Source: Streptomyces sp. YIM 121038
Lineage (GTDB): Bacteria; Actinomycetota; Actinomycetes; Streptomycetales; Streptomycetaceae
Reading direction: 5' to 3'
NCBI RefSeq assembly: GCF_006088715.1
Contig: NZ_CP030771.1
Coordinates: forward strand, 10,042,001-10,106,000
Length of the DNA stretch: 64,000 nucleotides
The first letter of the stretch is position 1, and the number at the start of each line of letters is the position of its first letter. Both the position numbers and the translations under genes were made by a program. The notes below the pieces were generated by a model. The model searched no databases, was not told where the DNA came from, and was given only the letters and a program-made list of their open reading frames with translations. Shown piece by piece: positions 53,310 through 61,479 of the stretch.

Positions 53310-53639
53310 ATGCACAGGTGGAAACGACTGGCCCGGATGACCGTGGTGGCCGCTTCGGCGGCCGTGCTGGTGACGGGACTGTCGACCAGCGCTCAGGCCG
53401 CGAGCGGCACGTTCGCCTACAACCGGGCCGACACGGGCTTCCGGATGGTCATGGAGAACCCTCCGGACGACGAGTGCATCGTCATGCCGGGCGGCGCCGG
53501 CGTCGTCGACAACTTCACGGACACCGTGGCCACGCTCTACCGCGACGAGGCCTGCACCATCCCGCAGGACACGCTGCCGCCCAACACCGGCGGCGCGTAC
53601 GGCGGAGCGACGACCGTGCACTCGGTGTTCTTCGGCTAG
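53310..53639 (+). CDS. Small secreted protein, paralogue B
   Basis: A 109-residue protein with signal peptide MHRWKRLARMTVVAASAAVL (cleavage after TSAQA) and a mature part with two Cys (DDECIVMPGGAGVVDNF and DEACTIPQD). It is homologous to the product at 40353-40685, with shared VTGLSTS(A)QA, GTF-Y-RAD and Cys-to-Cys spacing. Own ATG and GGGG-type ribosome binding site. Function unknown. Confidence 0.75.
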   Translation: MHRWKRLARMTVVAASAAVLVTGLSTSAQAASGTFAYNRADTGFRMVMENPPDDECIVMPGGAGVVDNFTDTVATLYRDEACTIPQDTLPPNTGGAYGGATTVHSVFFG

Positions 53640-53945
53640 CCGGCAGGGGTGCGCCGCCAAGGTGGCGCGCCCTGCGCGGCAGTTCTCCGGTGAGTGGTGC
53701 GGGCCGGGGGCTTGGGCTCGCGCCATGCGGCCACGGGTTTGGCCAGGCGGCGTGTCATCAGGGCCATCACACTCCAGGCCAGGTGTGCTTCGGCGTGCTG
53801 GGGCAGCGTTTCGTAGTCGCGGCAGTTGCGCCGGGATCTCATGATCCACGAAATCGATACCGGCAGGCCGCGGGTGTCCACGGCCAGGTGGCGCTTGCGC
53901 CCAGTCGCCTTCTTCCCCGCGTCGTAGCCGGTCGTCGCCCTCGAC
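53636..53945 (-). mobile_element. IS5-type transposase remnant with internal deletion
   Basis: The minus strand reads TTGYDAGKKATGRKRHLAVD, TRGLPVSI and then SWIMRSRRNCRDYETLPQHA, EAHLAWSVMALMTRRL. These are the first catalytic-region motif and the C-terminal motif of IS5-family transposases, joined with the intervening 100 or so residues missing. No start and no terminal repeats are visible, so the element is dead. Confidence 0.75.
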
Positions 53946-53966
53946 GCTGCTGACCTGTAACTATTC

Positions 53967-53980
53967 AGGATGAAAGAGGC
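53967..53980. repeat. 14-bp direct repeat, left copy
   Basis: AGGATGAAAGAGGC occurs here and again at 54657-54670. The two copies bracket the RidA gene and lie beside the transposase remnant. Confidence 0.65.
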
Positions 53981-54006
53981 CGAAGGAATCAGGCCGGCCT
54001 CCTCAC

Positions 54007-54411
54007 CTATGGCTTCACATCGAGACGCACGAGCGCGCCGATCTCCACGAGTTGGTCCGGCAGTGCCAAGTCGGAAACGCCCATGACCGTGCTGGCGGGC
54101 CGGTGCTCCCCGAAGTACTCGGCGTGGAGGCGTGCTGTCGTGTCGAAGTTCTCCCGCAGGTTCCTCACCAGAACCGTGGTCTCCACTATCTGGCTACGCT
54201 CGGCCCCGAACTGCCTCAGCACCAGGTCCAGATTCTCCAGCGTGGTGCGGACCTGCAGTGCGAAGTCGCCGGCACCCACGAAGTTGCCGTGACGGTCATG
54301 AGACAGCTGCCCCGACACATAAACCGTGTCACCCACCTGAGTGGCCTGACTGTACCCGTACAACGACTCCCACGGCATGCCGAACCCGAATGCCTTCACC
54401 TGAGAACTCAT
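54007..54411 (-). CDS. RidA family enamine/imine deaminase-like protein
   Basis: A 134-residue protein of the RidA/YjgF/Rid fold: YGYSQATQVGDTVYVSGQLS, QVRTTLENLDLVLRQFGAER, the SQIVETTVLVRN block and the C-terminal DQLVEIGALVRLD. RidA proteins hydrolyse reactive enamines and imines, although some subfamilies lack that activity. The usual catalytic Arg position is not clearly conserved, so activity is uncertain. AGGGAG precedes the ATG. Confidence 0.9.
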   Translation of the reverse strand: MSSQVKAFGFGMPWESLYGYSQATQVGDTVYVSGQLSHDRHGNFVGAGDFALQVRTTLENLDLVLRQFGAERSQIVETTVLVRNLRENFDTTARLHAEYFGEHRPASTVMGVSDLALPDQLVEIGALVRLDVKP

Positions 54412-54635
54412 GACTCACTCCCTTGATACAGCGCGCGGAACCGTCAGTTGCAGACGGGCCCCTTGCGTGTAGAAGTTACGGGTCCGTACAAGCGATGCTT
54501 GTCTGGTAGCGCCTTCCAAGTGTTCTCTGTGCGCACAAAATTGGCTGCAGTGGGCTCCTCCGGGCGCTGGTGTGATGAGTGGAACCTGTACGCCGACGAC
54601 GAGGTGCCCTGCTTCCTCACCACACCCCTCGGCCA

Positions 54636-54670
54636 GCCTCTTTCACCCTCCAGCAGAGGATGAAAGAGGC
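54636..54670. repeat. 10-bp inverted repeat containing the right direct-repeat copy
   Basis: GCCTCTTTCA (54636-54645) and TGAAAGAGGC (54661-54670) pair perfectly around a 15-base loop. The right arm is part of the 14-base direct repeat shared with 53967-53980. It could be a terminator or a mobile-element end. Confidence 0.65.
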
Positions 54671-54987
54671 TCACTGCGGGCTCCTGATCCTGTGCTCGGC
54701 CCGCCTGCCCCTCCGCGAGCTCCTGCCCCTGCCGCCGCGCCTCCGCCAGCTCCCGATGCTGCTCGCTTCCCTGCGCCTTCGTGCGCTGCTGCTCCTGTCC
54801 GTCTGCCGACTCTCGTTCCTGCTCGTGCTTCTCCGGTGCCGAACTCCCCGGCGTGCCAGGACACGGACGTGACCGGGCCGATGATCTGGGCACCTGCCGC
54901 GAGCCGCTCACGCACGACGCTGCGGGCCAGCTCGACTGCCTGTTGGCGGTGTTCAGTTGCTGTCGATACCTGTACATAGTCAGCCAT
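54643..54987 (-). pseudogene. CutA-like divalent cation tolerance protein, broken
   Basis: Residues 1-55 (MADYVQVSTATEHRQQAVEL, ARSVVRERLAAGAQIIGPVT, SVSWHAGEFGTGEA) match CutA1 up to the W-x-G-E strand. The rest of the about 105-residue fold is replaced by Gly/Ala-rich sequence. A shifted frame of the downstream DNA instead encodes a Glu/Gln-rich coiled-coil-like stretch (EKHEQERESADGQEQQRTKA). The gene is broken by a frameshift or recombination. Confidence 0.6.
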
Positions 54988-55355
54988 GCCGCGAGCGTAG
55001 CCGCGTGTACGAAAGACGAAAGGCCTCCCATCCGAAGACGAAGGGAGATCAGACGTCTCAGCGGGCGACCGGGCCAGCCTCAGCGCCGGTCACCCCGGCG
55101 AGGGCGGCGATCGTCGGCAGCTGCCAGCACCAGCGCGCCAGTGTGTCCAGCCGCCGCTCATGCTTTATCCAGAGCCTTGGCTTTTTACTCGCCGCGCTGC
55201 ACCAGGAGCGCGAGCTGAAACGTCTTGTATTCTGCCGCCCCAGAGAATTATTAGATTTCACACTTTGGATATGTGCTAACTCGCATCAGGGTGAGGGTAG
55301 TTGAGGTATTCTGGAGGCCGTGGTGTACGGGTAGTGGGAAAGGGAATGGATCGGG
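54988..55355. other. Boundary region to lower-G+C DNA
   Basis: No gene is supported here. From about 55230 the DNA becomes visibly more A+T rich (for example AATTATTAGATTTCACAC) and stays so for roughly 1.2 kb, suggesting the left edge of acquired DNA. GGGAAAGGGAATGG before 55356 provides a ribosome binding site for the next gene. Confidence 0.45.
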
Positions 55356-55931
55356 ATGCCGGAGAGGAATGACGAGTTCGGTAAGTATGGTGCTCGTGGC
55401 ATCAAGGGCCATGAGGCTGTTGCTCGTCAGCTCGACCGGCTTGCTGGTTTCATTGCTACTCCCATTACTGTGAGGCGTGGTCTGGTGGCGCGTCTGCATT
55501 ATCTGACGCGTACTGAGCGTTCTCGTGAGGCTGCGCGTGAGGCGGGTTTGACGGTTACTGACCGTACGGTGAAGGCGTGGCTGGAGGGTAAGCGGAGTCC
55601 GTCGAAGCGGAATCTGGAGAGGATCGAGGCTGCTTACCGGGCGGTTCGTCGCCGTAATGTGGCCCGTTATCTGCTGGCTCGTCTGAACCGTGATGGCCGG
55701 GGGACTAGGGTGGAGTTTCATCCGTTGAACCAGTCGCAGGTGGAGAGGCCGCGTCAGCGGGTGGTGGAGTTCCGTACGCTGAACGTCCGTCACTGGGACC
55801 GTATTGTTGAGGCGTGGGTCAGAGGTGATGGCGCTTCCCTTGACGAGGCGTGGGTCGATGACGCTGTTGTGGATCTCGGCTCGCAGTGGGGGCAGTTCGA
55901 GTATGTTTCGAATATTGGATTTGCGGCCTAG
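55356..55931 (+). CDS. HTH DNA-binding protein laid out like Streptomyces terminal proteins (Tpg-like)
   Basis: A 191-residue basic protein. ARLHYLTRTERSREAAREAG, LTVTDRTVKAWLEGKRSPSK and RNLERIEAAYRAVRRRNVAR form a helix-turn-helix with a long basic helix, at the same place as in Tpg proteins. The C terminus has a helix (HWDRIVEAWVRGDGASLDEA) and an acidic/aromatic end (WGQFEYVSNIGF), again as in Tpg. Codons often end in T, unlike the neighbours, so the gene was probably acquired recently. A transposon or plasmid regulator is the alternative. Confidence 0.5.
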   Translation: MPERNDEFGKYGARGIKGHEAVARQLDRLAGFIATPITVRRGLVARLHYLTRTERSREAAREAGLTVTDRTVKAWLEGKRSPSKRNLERIEAAYRAVRRRNVARYLLARLNRDGRGTRVEFHPLNQSQVERPRQRVVEFRTLNVRHWDRIVEAWVRGDGASLDEAWVDDAVVDLGSQWGQFEYVSNIGFAA

Positions 55932-56066
55932 CTTCACGGGATTTGTGGGGGATCGCCGATTCCGACTGGGGATTGATGGAACTTCAGAGCCCCAGAAATT
56001 TCTGACACCCTGTTAGATCGAAAGGGAAAGCCAAAAGTGACGGCTCGTCAACCCCGTAGCCAGCCA

Positions 56067-56139
56067 CAGGAATTCGCGGAGCGAATTCCTGAACCGAATC
56101 GCGGAGCGATTCGGTTGCCGGGCAACGGAGTTGCCCGGC
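56067..56139. repeat. Three consecutive perfect hairpins, all with a GGA loop
   Basis: Hairpin 1 has 11-base arms with core GAATTCGC-GGA-GCGAATTC (56067-56091), hairpin 2 has 11-base arms AACCGAATCGC/GCGATTCGGTT (56092-56116) and hairpin 3 has 10-base arms GCCGGGCAAC/GTTGCCCGGC (56117-56139). There is no base between them and each loop is exactly GGA. Arm sequences are unrelated, so the structure itself is selected. GNA-type loops (GCGNAGC) are unusually stable in single-stranded DNA. Confidence 0.85.
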
Positions 56140-56146
56140 GCCGGCT

Positions 56147-56404
56147 GTGAATCTGTGTGGGTGTGTCACTGGTCTGAGCAGGGTGTCACTGTTGCCGCTG
56201 GACTTGTACAGCACCGTGCTGGTCTGTGGTGATGTGTTCGCCGGTGTCATCGACATGGGTGGTGTGTGGTGTCATCTGGGTGACGATGGGCGTGTCAGTG
56301 TGCTGAAGATCCCTGAGCGAATGGACGGGGACGGCGATCACCCACTTGTGGTGGGGACGGGATACTCCCATCTGACGTGTGGTCTTGATGGCTGTGCTGT
56401 GTGA
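56147..56404 (+). CDS. Possible small protein
   Basis: An 85-residue frame from GTG, MNLCGCVTGLSRVSLLPLDL, with VLVCGDVFAGVIDMGGVWCH and VGTGYSHLTCGLDG. Codons ending in T match the preceding acquired gene. The ribosome binding site is poor and no family is recognised. It may be spurious, or part of the same element as the hairpins. Confidence 0.35.
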   Translation: MNLCGCVTGLSRVSLLPLDLYSTVLVCGDVFAGVIDMGGVWCHLGDDGRVSVLKIPERMDGDGDHPLVVGTGYSHLTCGLDGCAV

Positions 56405-56454
56405 GAAGAGGCTTTCGTGCTGGCTAGCGGCTAATGGGGTGACAAACTGGGTGA

Positions 56455-58803
56455 ATGCCTGGTCAGTCCTTCACCTTCTTGCCGCTGTCGTACGCAGCCA
56501 GACCACCCCGAGTCGTGGTAGTCGCGCCACACAGGGAGGAGGACTGGGTCCAGTGGACGGCAGCAGCCCTGGCCCGGCTGTCGGCAATATGGGGCTGCAG
56601 CGGGAGTGTGGTGATCCCGGCGAGCGCAGTCGGACATCCGGCAATCGAGCGGTGCCTGGCGCATTCGCACCCTGATCATGTGATGGCCTACGGGCCGTCA
56701 TGGGACACGTTTGACGCTCTCTACCCCGGCAGTATCGAGCAGATGCTGGCCGTGCAGCAGCTTTCCGGCAGCCCCGGTGCTGATCAGTTCAAAGTGATGG
56801 TCCGCCAGCACCCGTGGGACGATCCCCTGATCCGCGAGGCTGTGGCGACTGCTGACGCACTGCGCTCGCGGGTGGGCACGAACCATCACGAGGAGCATGT
56901 CCAGTGCAGTCACCTGTTCGATCATGACGATGTGCGTGATCTGACGCCACTGGCCGCGATTGCCGCAGTTCCCGTCATCGGTGTTCCAAGGGGACTTGTG
57001 ACCTCGGTGGAGGCCTTGGCCTATGCGATGCACGTCGGTATCCAGGCCCAGGCAACTGGCACCGGCGGGGACGTCTCGGCTGAACAGTGGCGGGAGGCAG
57101 CGCTCCGCGGCGCCGAGTCCCCGCTGCTGTCACAGTTGCACCCCAGCGCACCCGATGGAGCGCGCGCGGTGCGCTCCCATGAGGCCGGACGGTGTATCCC
57201 GGTCACGAGAGCCCTCCAGCGCCCAGACCGGATCGTCGTTCTGGGAGACCAGCCAGAGGACTTTGCTCTGGCTGAGGTCCTCCGGCAGACCCCTGGCGCG
57301 GTGACATGGATGCCATGGGAAGCGTCTGTGAGCGACATGTGGCTGTTCCCCGGCCGCGCATCCGGCAAAATGCAGGTGACGAGCGCCTCGTTGAGCGTGG
57401 CAGAGACCCAACGGCACATCGACGCACGATGGGACGAGCGCCCCGTCAGGCACACTCAGCCTGCAGAGGTGGAGCGCCCGTTCGAGGCAGTCGACCCTCT
57501 CGACATCGATCTCAACCACCCGATCATGGTCGTCTTGAAAGACGCCTGGGACCAGCCGCGCTCCCTTCCCGCGAGAGAGGAACCCGACGGATCACTCCAG
57601 ACATCGCTCTCGCTGGCTGCCGAGGTCCCACGCGGCCTCGACCCAGACAAGCACCGCTGGCAGATCACTCTCACCGCCGGCAAACACCCTGTCCCCCCAC
57701 TCGCCGTACTGGGATCGTCCACGGTCACGGCAACAGGCCAAAACCCATGGGAGACCTTCGTCCGTGCCGCAGACGGAGGGATCACCTACTGGTCTCACCG
57801 TTACGACTTCGTACCCAGCGGGGCATCCCTGACCGGCACGCTTGCCTCTCCCAAGCTGGCCTGGCCAGGCATCAAGCGCATCCTGCACATCGCAGCTTCA
57901 GCAAACGACACCACCATCCGCTCCAGCCCGGCGGGGAAACGCGCCGCCATCATGGAACGGCTCCTTGGATCCCGCACTGCTCTGGAAGCACTGGCGGCTA
58001 GCCCGGGCTGGCCTCTGCTGCACCGCTTCGCCCAGAACACCACGAACCACGATGGCCCGGAACACAGCCGGTGGAAACTGAAGTCCGCTGTCGTCCTGTC
58101 CTGGGAAGCCATCGTGGCTCATAACGACGACACCTGGAACCTGGAAGCGCGCAGAAACCAGATCGACCAGTGGACGTCACAGGGCGTGCTACGCCGCGGG
58201 CTGATCCTTGGCTGCGGCCATTGCCCCATCCTCGAGTTCTACCCACTTGCTGAGATCAGCCAGAGCTACCGCTGCAGACGCTGCGAAGGGGAGAACCAGC
58301 TCACCAAGAGCCACTGGAGACCAGCCGCAGATGAACCCCGCTGGTTCTACGATCTGCACCCAGCAGTGCTGGAACTCGTCGTGAACAACGGCGACGTACC
58401 GCTCTTGGCCACGAGGTTCCTGCGTAATCAGCACTGGTCACGCCAAGCCCTCGTCTGCGAGGAATTCGAACTCCTCAAGAGCGGCAACCGTTTCGTGGAG
58501 ATGGATTTCGCCCTGGCCACCAGCGAAGATCTGTGGCTGGGAGAAGCCAAAAGCAACGACTCCCTTGGTAACAGCGTCCGCGAGCGGCAGCGCGAGGCGG
58601 GCAAACTCATGGAAGGATGCGCACTCGTCGGAGCAGCCGGCCTCATCCTGGCCACTGCGAAGCCTCAGTGGTCACACGGCACAGTCGAGACGCTCAGCTC
58701 AGAGCGACAAGGACGCCTAAGAGCAGGTAAGCCAGCCCCGCAGATCAGCCTGCTGACAGACCTTGGAACAACCCCCAAGCTCACCGCATTACCCAACACG
58801 TGA
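56455..58803 (+). CDS. Large predicted nuclease with zinc ribbon and PD-(D/E)xK motif
   Basis: A 782-residue protein. The N-terminal about 230 residues (RVVVVAPHREEDWVQWTAAA, SVVIPASAVGHPAIERCLAH, FKVMVRQHPWDDPLIREAVA) form an alpha/beta region; the middle (about 340-560) is uncharacterised. A zinc ribbon has Cys587-x2-Cys590 and Cys607-x2-Cys610. After it comes a nuclease motif: Glu682 and Asp684 (VEMDFAL), then Glu697-Ala-Lys699 (LGEAKSN). Zinc ribbon plus restriction-like fold fits defence effectors or TnsA-like endonucleases. It lies just before a Tn7-type transposition module. Confidence 0.6.
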   Translation: MPGQSFTFLPLSYAARPPRVVVVAPHREEDWVQWTAAALARLSAIWGCSGSVVIPASAVGHPAIERCLAHSHPDHVMAYGPSWDTFDALYPGSIEQMLAVQQLSGSPGADQFKVMVRQHPWDDPLIREAVATADALRSRVGTNHHEEHVQCSHLFDHDDVRDLTPLAAIAAVPVIGVPRGLVTSVEALAYAMHVGIQAQATGTGGDVSAEQWREAALRGAESPLLSQLHPSAPDGARAVRSHEAGRCIPVTRALQRPDRIVVLGDQPEDFALAEVLRQTPGAVTWMPWEASVSDMWLFPGRASGKMQVTSASLSVAETQRHIDARWDERPVRHTQPAEVERPFEAVDPLDIDLNHPIMVVLKDAWDQPRSLPAREEPDGSLQTSLSLAAEVPRGLDPDKHRWQITLTAGKHPVPPLAVLGSSTVTATGQNPWETFVRAADGGITYWSHRYDFVPSGASLTGTLASPKLAWPGIKRILHIAASANDTTIRSSPAGKRAAIMERLLGSRTALEALAASPGWPLLHRFAQNTTNHDGPEHSRWKLKSAVVLSWEAIVAHNDDTWNLEARRNQIDQWTSQGVLRRGLILGCGHCPILEFYPLAEISQSYRCRRCEGENQLTKSHWRPAADEPRWFYDLHPAVLELVVNNGDVPLLATRFLRNQHWSRQALVCEEFELLKSGNRFVEMDFALATSEDLWLGEAKSNDSLGNSVRERQREAGKLMEGCALVGAAGLILATAKPQWSHGTVETLSSERQGRLRAGKPAPQISLLTDLGTTPKLTALPNT

Positions 58804-58860
58804 GACCGCACCGCCTCCCACAGACAGAGGAACGCGCCTGTGCATAGGCGTCGCTAGCTT

Positions 58861-58902
58861 CGCCGATCGCGCGGGCACAGTGTCACCCCGGCGCCGATCG
58901 CG
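58861..58902. repeat. Candidate transposon-end direct repeats
   Basis: CGCCGATCGCG occurs at 58861-58871 and 58892-58902, 31 bases apart, about 115-155 bases before the transposase gene. Tn7- and Tn5053-type elements carry spaced transposase-binding repeats at their ends. A TGTGCATAGG at about 58840 could be the terminal TGT. The other end is outside the window, so pairing cannot be tested. Confidence 0.45.
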
Positions 58903-59016
58903 GTGTCGTTGAGCTGCTCACTGAGCGAGCAGGGGAGTGTAGGGGCTGTTCCCGGCTGACTGCAGATTTTCCCTGTACCCGCCGATGGATCAGCGCCGTG
59001 GGCTGAGGGTGTCGGT

Positions 59017-60702
59017 ATGACCCACCGATCCATTCCATCCGAGACCCCCGCCTCAGGCATGGACCTCGACGCGGCCAGCGAGACGCCAGCCCCGGTGGTG
59101 CCGCGGTTGCTGGGCCGCCAGCAGGCTGTCACGCGTCTGCTGGCGTTGGACGAGCGCGGGGAACTCACCACGGGGCACGCTCGTCTGGTCGCGTCGTCGC
59201 TGGGGGTGTCACTGCGGACGGTGTGGCGGTGGCTCGAGGCCGCTCGGCATGAGGGCCGTACCGGCCCCGCCCCACGGTTGCGTTTCACGGTCACGCCCGA
59301 ACTGCACGCACGCCTCACTCGATGGTGCGGTAACGCCGCCGCGGTACACCGGGAACTGCTGGCCGAGCACGCCCAGGCCCTGGCCGAGCACGCCCAGGAC
59401 GCCGTCGAAGGAAACGAGGCGCCCGCACCACCACCGTCGCTGGCGACGTTGCACCGTGCGATCCGCCTCGACCTGAACGCCGGCCAGCGGGCCGCCCTGG
59501 CCGGGGGAGAACGCGCGAGGCGAAGGCATGACGTTCACCTGCGCCGCCCGAAGCAATGGCGGAACGCCTGCTGGGAAGCCGATCACAAACACATCCCCAT
59601 CGAGGTCCTCCTCGACGGCCAGCGGGTCTTTCCATGGGTGACGTGGTTCATCGACTGCGCCACCAAGGCGATCACGGGGGCGGCGATCACTCCGCACCAG
59701 CCCTCCCGAGACGCGATCCTGGCCGCGCTACGCATAGCCCTGCAGCGCAACGAGAACGACGCCTTCGGCCCCATCGGGGGCCTGCCCGCCCTGGTACGCA
59801 TCGACCGCGGCTCCGACTTCCTCTCCCACACCGTCGCCCAGGCTCTGGGTGCGTTCGCTGTGCCGATCCAGGACCTGCCCGCTTACCGGCCGGAACTGAA
59901 GGGCACGGTGGAGAACCTGAACCGCTGCGCCCAGCGCATGTTCTTCGCCGCCCTGCCCGGCTACACCCACGCCCCGACCGCCTCGGTGCGACCGGGCACC
60001 GCACGGGGCGGCCGTGTGCCGGTGGGCGAGTTGATGGAGTTCTCCGTGTTCGTCGAGCAGCTGCTGGAGTGGATCGGCTGGTGGAACACCGAGCACTCCT
60101 CCCAGGCGCTGGGCGGGCGTACGCCGCTTGAGGCGTGGCAGCAGGACCCCACCCCGGTCCACGACGTCGACCGCTCCCTGCTGTGGGCGTTCACGCTCGA
60201 GGACGACGGCCGCATCCGCACGCTGACCACCAGCGGCGTGCGGTGGAATAACCGGTATTACGTGGGGGAGTGGATGGCCGGAGGCGCGGACGCGGGCACG
60301 AAGGTCCGGGTGCGCTGTCTGCCGCACCACGACCACGAGATCGAAGTCTTCGACGCCGCTACGGGCAAGCACCTGGGCACGGCCCACCTGGCCGACGCGG
60401 CCACCGACGAGCAGCGCCGGGCACTGCGCCGCGGCAAGGACGCCGAGAAGCGTCGTCTAGCCCGCGCGCTGGCCCAGGCCTCGCGGCGTACCCGCCCGAA
60501 GTACGCGGCGGTGACCCGGGCCGAACAGCCCAAACGCCTGGGCGCCCTCACCTCGGCCGAGGCCGACCAGGCCCTGACCGCAGCCCACCTGACCGATGCG
60601 GCTGAGCTCGCCCTGCCCGACCTGATCCCACCCGCCACAGCGCCGAGCCACTGGCGCACCCCTGCTGCGCCACGCCCCACCGACGGGCCCGGCTCCACCT
60701 AA
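59017..60702 (+). CDS. tniA: TniA/TnsB-type DD35E transposase
   Basis: A 561-residue transposase of the Mu/TniA/TnsB group. The N-terminal HTH (LLALDERGELTTGHARLVAS, LGVSLRTVWRWLEAA) binds DNA; the rve catalytic core has Asp189 (EADHKHIP), Asp263 (VRIDRGSDF) and Glu299 (KGTVENLNR), 35 residues between the last two as in DD35E enzymes. The C-terminal Mu-type beta-barrel (VRWNNRYYVGEWMAGGADAG) follows. It joins transposon ends to target DNA. The downstream ATPase genes start after 12 bases. Confidence 0.93.
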   Translation: MTHRSIPSETPASGMDLDAASETPAPVVPRLLGRQQAVTRLLALDERGELTTGHARLVASSLGVSLRTVWRWLEAARHEGRTGPAPRLRFTVTPELHARLTRWCGNAAAVHRELLAEHAQALAEHAQDAVEGNEAPAPPPSLATLHRAIRLDLNAGQRAALAGGERARRRHDVHLRRPKQWRNACWEADHKHIPIEVLLDGQRVFPWVTWFIDCATKAITGAAITPHQPSRDAILAALRIALQRNENDAFGPIGGLPALVRIDRGSDFLSHTVAQALGAFAVPIQDLPAYRPELKGTVENLNRCAQRMFFAALPGYTHAPTASVRPGTARGGRVPVGELMEFSVFVEQLLEWIGWWNTEHSSQALGGRTPLEAWQQDPTPVHDVDRSLLWAFTLEDDGRIRTLTTSGVRWNNRYYVGEWMAGGADAGTKVRVRCLPHHDHEIEVFDAATGKHLGTAHLADAATDEQRRALRRGKDAEKRRLARALAQASRRTRPKYAAVTRAEQPKRLGALTSAEADQALTAAHLTDAAELALPDLIPPATAPSHWRTPAAPRPTDGPGST

Positions 60703-60714
60703 GGAGGAGCATCA

Positions 60715-61479
60715 GTGACCACCACCCTGCCCCCGGCCGAGGGCGACCAGTACCTGAAGCTGCCCGGCGCGCACATCGTGGCCACCCGCGCCCTGCTCAG
60801 AGCACGGGAAAACCTCGCCGACACGATCGAGGCGAGGGCGATGATGTGCGTCTACGGCGGCGCGGGCTTCGGCAAGACCCTCTCGGTCAACACCTGCCTG
60901 CGCGAGCTGGAGCCCGACGAGGAAGTGCGCCGGATCGCGTTCCGCTCCCGCCCTACCGCCCGCGCGGTGCGCCACGAGATCTTCGCCGCGCTCGACCTGG
61001 CCGGCACCCCGCCCGCACACCCGTCGGAGTTCGACCACCTCCTCAAGGACGCACTCGCGGCCCGCCCGCGCACACTGATCGTGGACGAGGCCCAGTGGCT
61101 CAACTCCGAGGCCTTCGAGTACTTCCGCTACCTGTGGGACGACTACGCCACCCAGCTGGCCATCGTCTTCGTCGGCGGCCAGGGCTGCTACACCGTGCTG
61201 CGCAAGGAGCCGATGCTCGCCTCGCGGATCTTCATCTGGCAGAAGTTCTCCCGCCTCACCCCCGAAGAAGTCCTCCAGGCCATCCCCCTGTTCCACCCGG
61301 TGTGGGAGAACGCGGAACCCGACGACATCCTCTTCGCCAACACGCACGCCGCCCACGGCAGCTTCCGCGACTGGGCCTGGCTGACCACCCAGGTACGCCT
61401 CGGCCTCAAGCGCCTGGGCAGGCAACGCGTCGACCAAGAGGTGCTGCGCTGGGCCTTCGCCCGTCTGGGGGAGGCATGA
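60715..61479 (+). CDS. tniB: TniB/TnsC-type AAA+ ATPase, first copy
   Basis: A 254-residue ATPase with Walker A YGGAGFGKT (Lys54) and Walker B TLIVDEAQ (Asp124-Glu125), then sensor-like VGGQGCYTVLRKEPMLASRI. It selects or marks the target and stimulates the transposase. GTG start behind AAGGAGGAG. Its stop overlaps the start of the second ATPase gene (ATGA at 61476-61479). Confidence 0.9.
   Translation: MTTTLPPAEGDQYLKLPGAHIVATRALLRARENLADTIEARAMMCVYGGAGFGKTLSVNTCLRELEPDEEVRRIAFRSRPTARAVRHEIFAALDLAGTPPAHPSEFDHLLKDALAARPRTLIVDEAQWLNSEAFEYFRYLWDDYATQLAIVFVGGQGCYTVLRKEPMLASRIFIWQKFSRLTPEEVLQAIPLFHPVWENAEPDDILFANTHAAHGSFRDWAWLTTQVRLGLKRLGRQRVDQEVLRWAFARLGEA

Noticed and set aside
52839..53639. 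One large secreted protein spanning both small secreted-protein frames
   Set aside because: The second part has its own start, signal peptide and a close stand-alone paralogue at 40353-40685; the joining sequence is not protein-like.
54448..54663. A small plus-strand protein gene opposite the CutA remnant
   Set aside because: The 71-residue translation has no family resemblance, lacks a ribosome binding site and overlaps the hairpin at 54636-54670.
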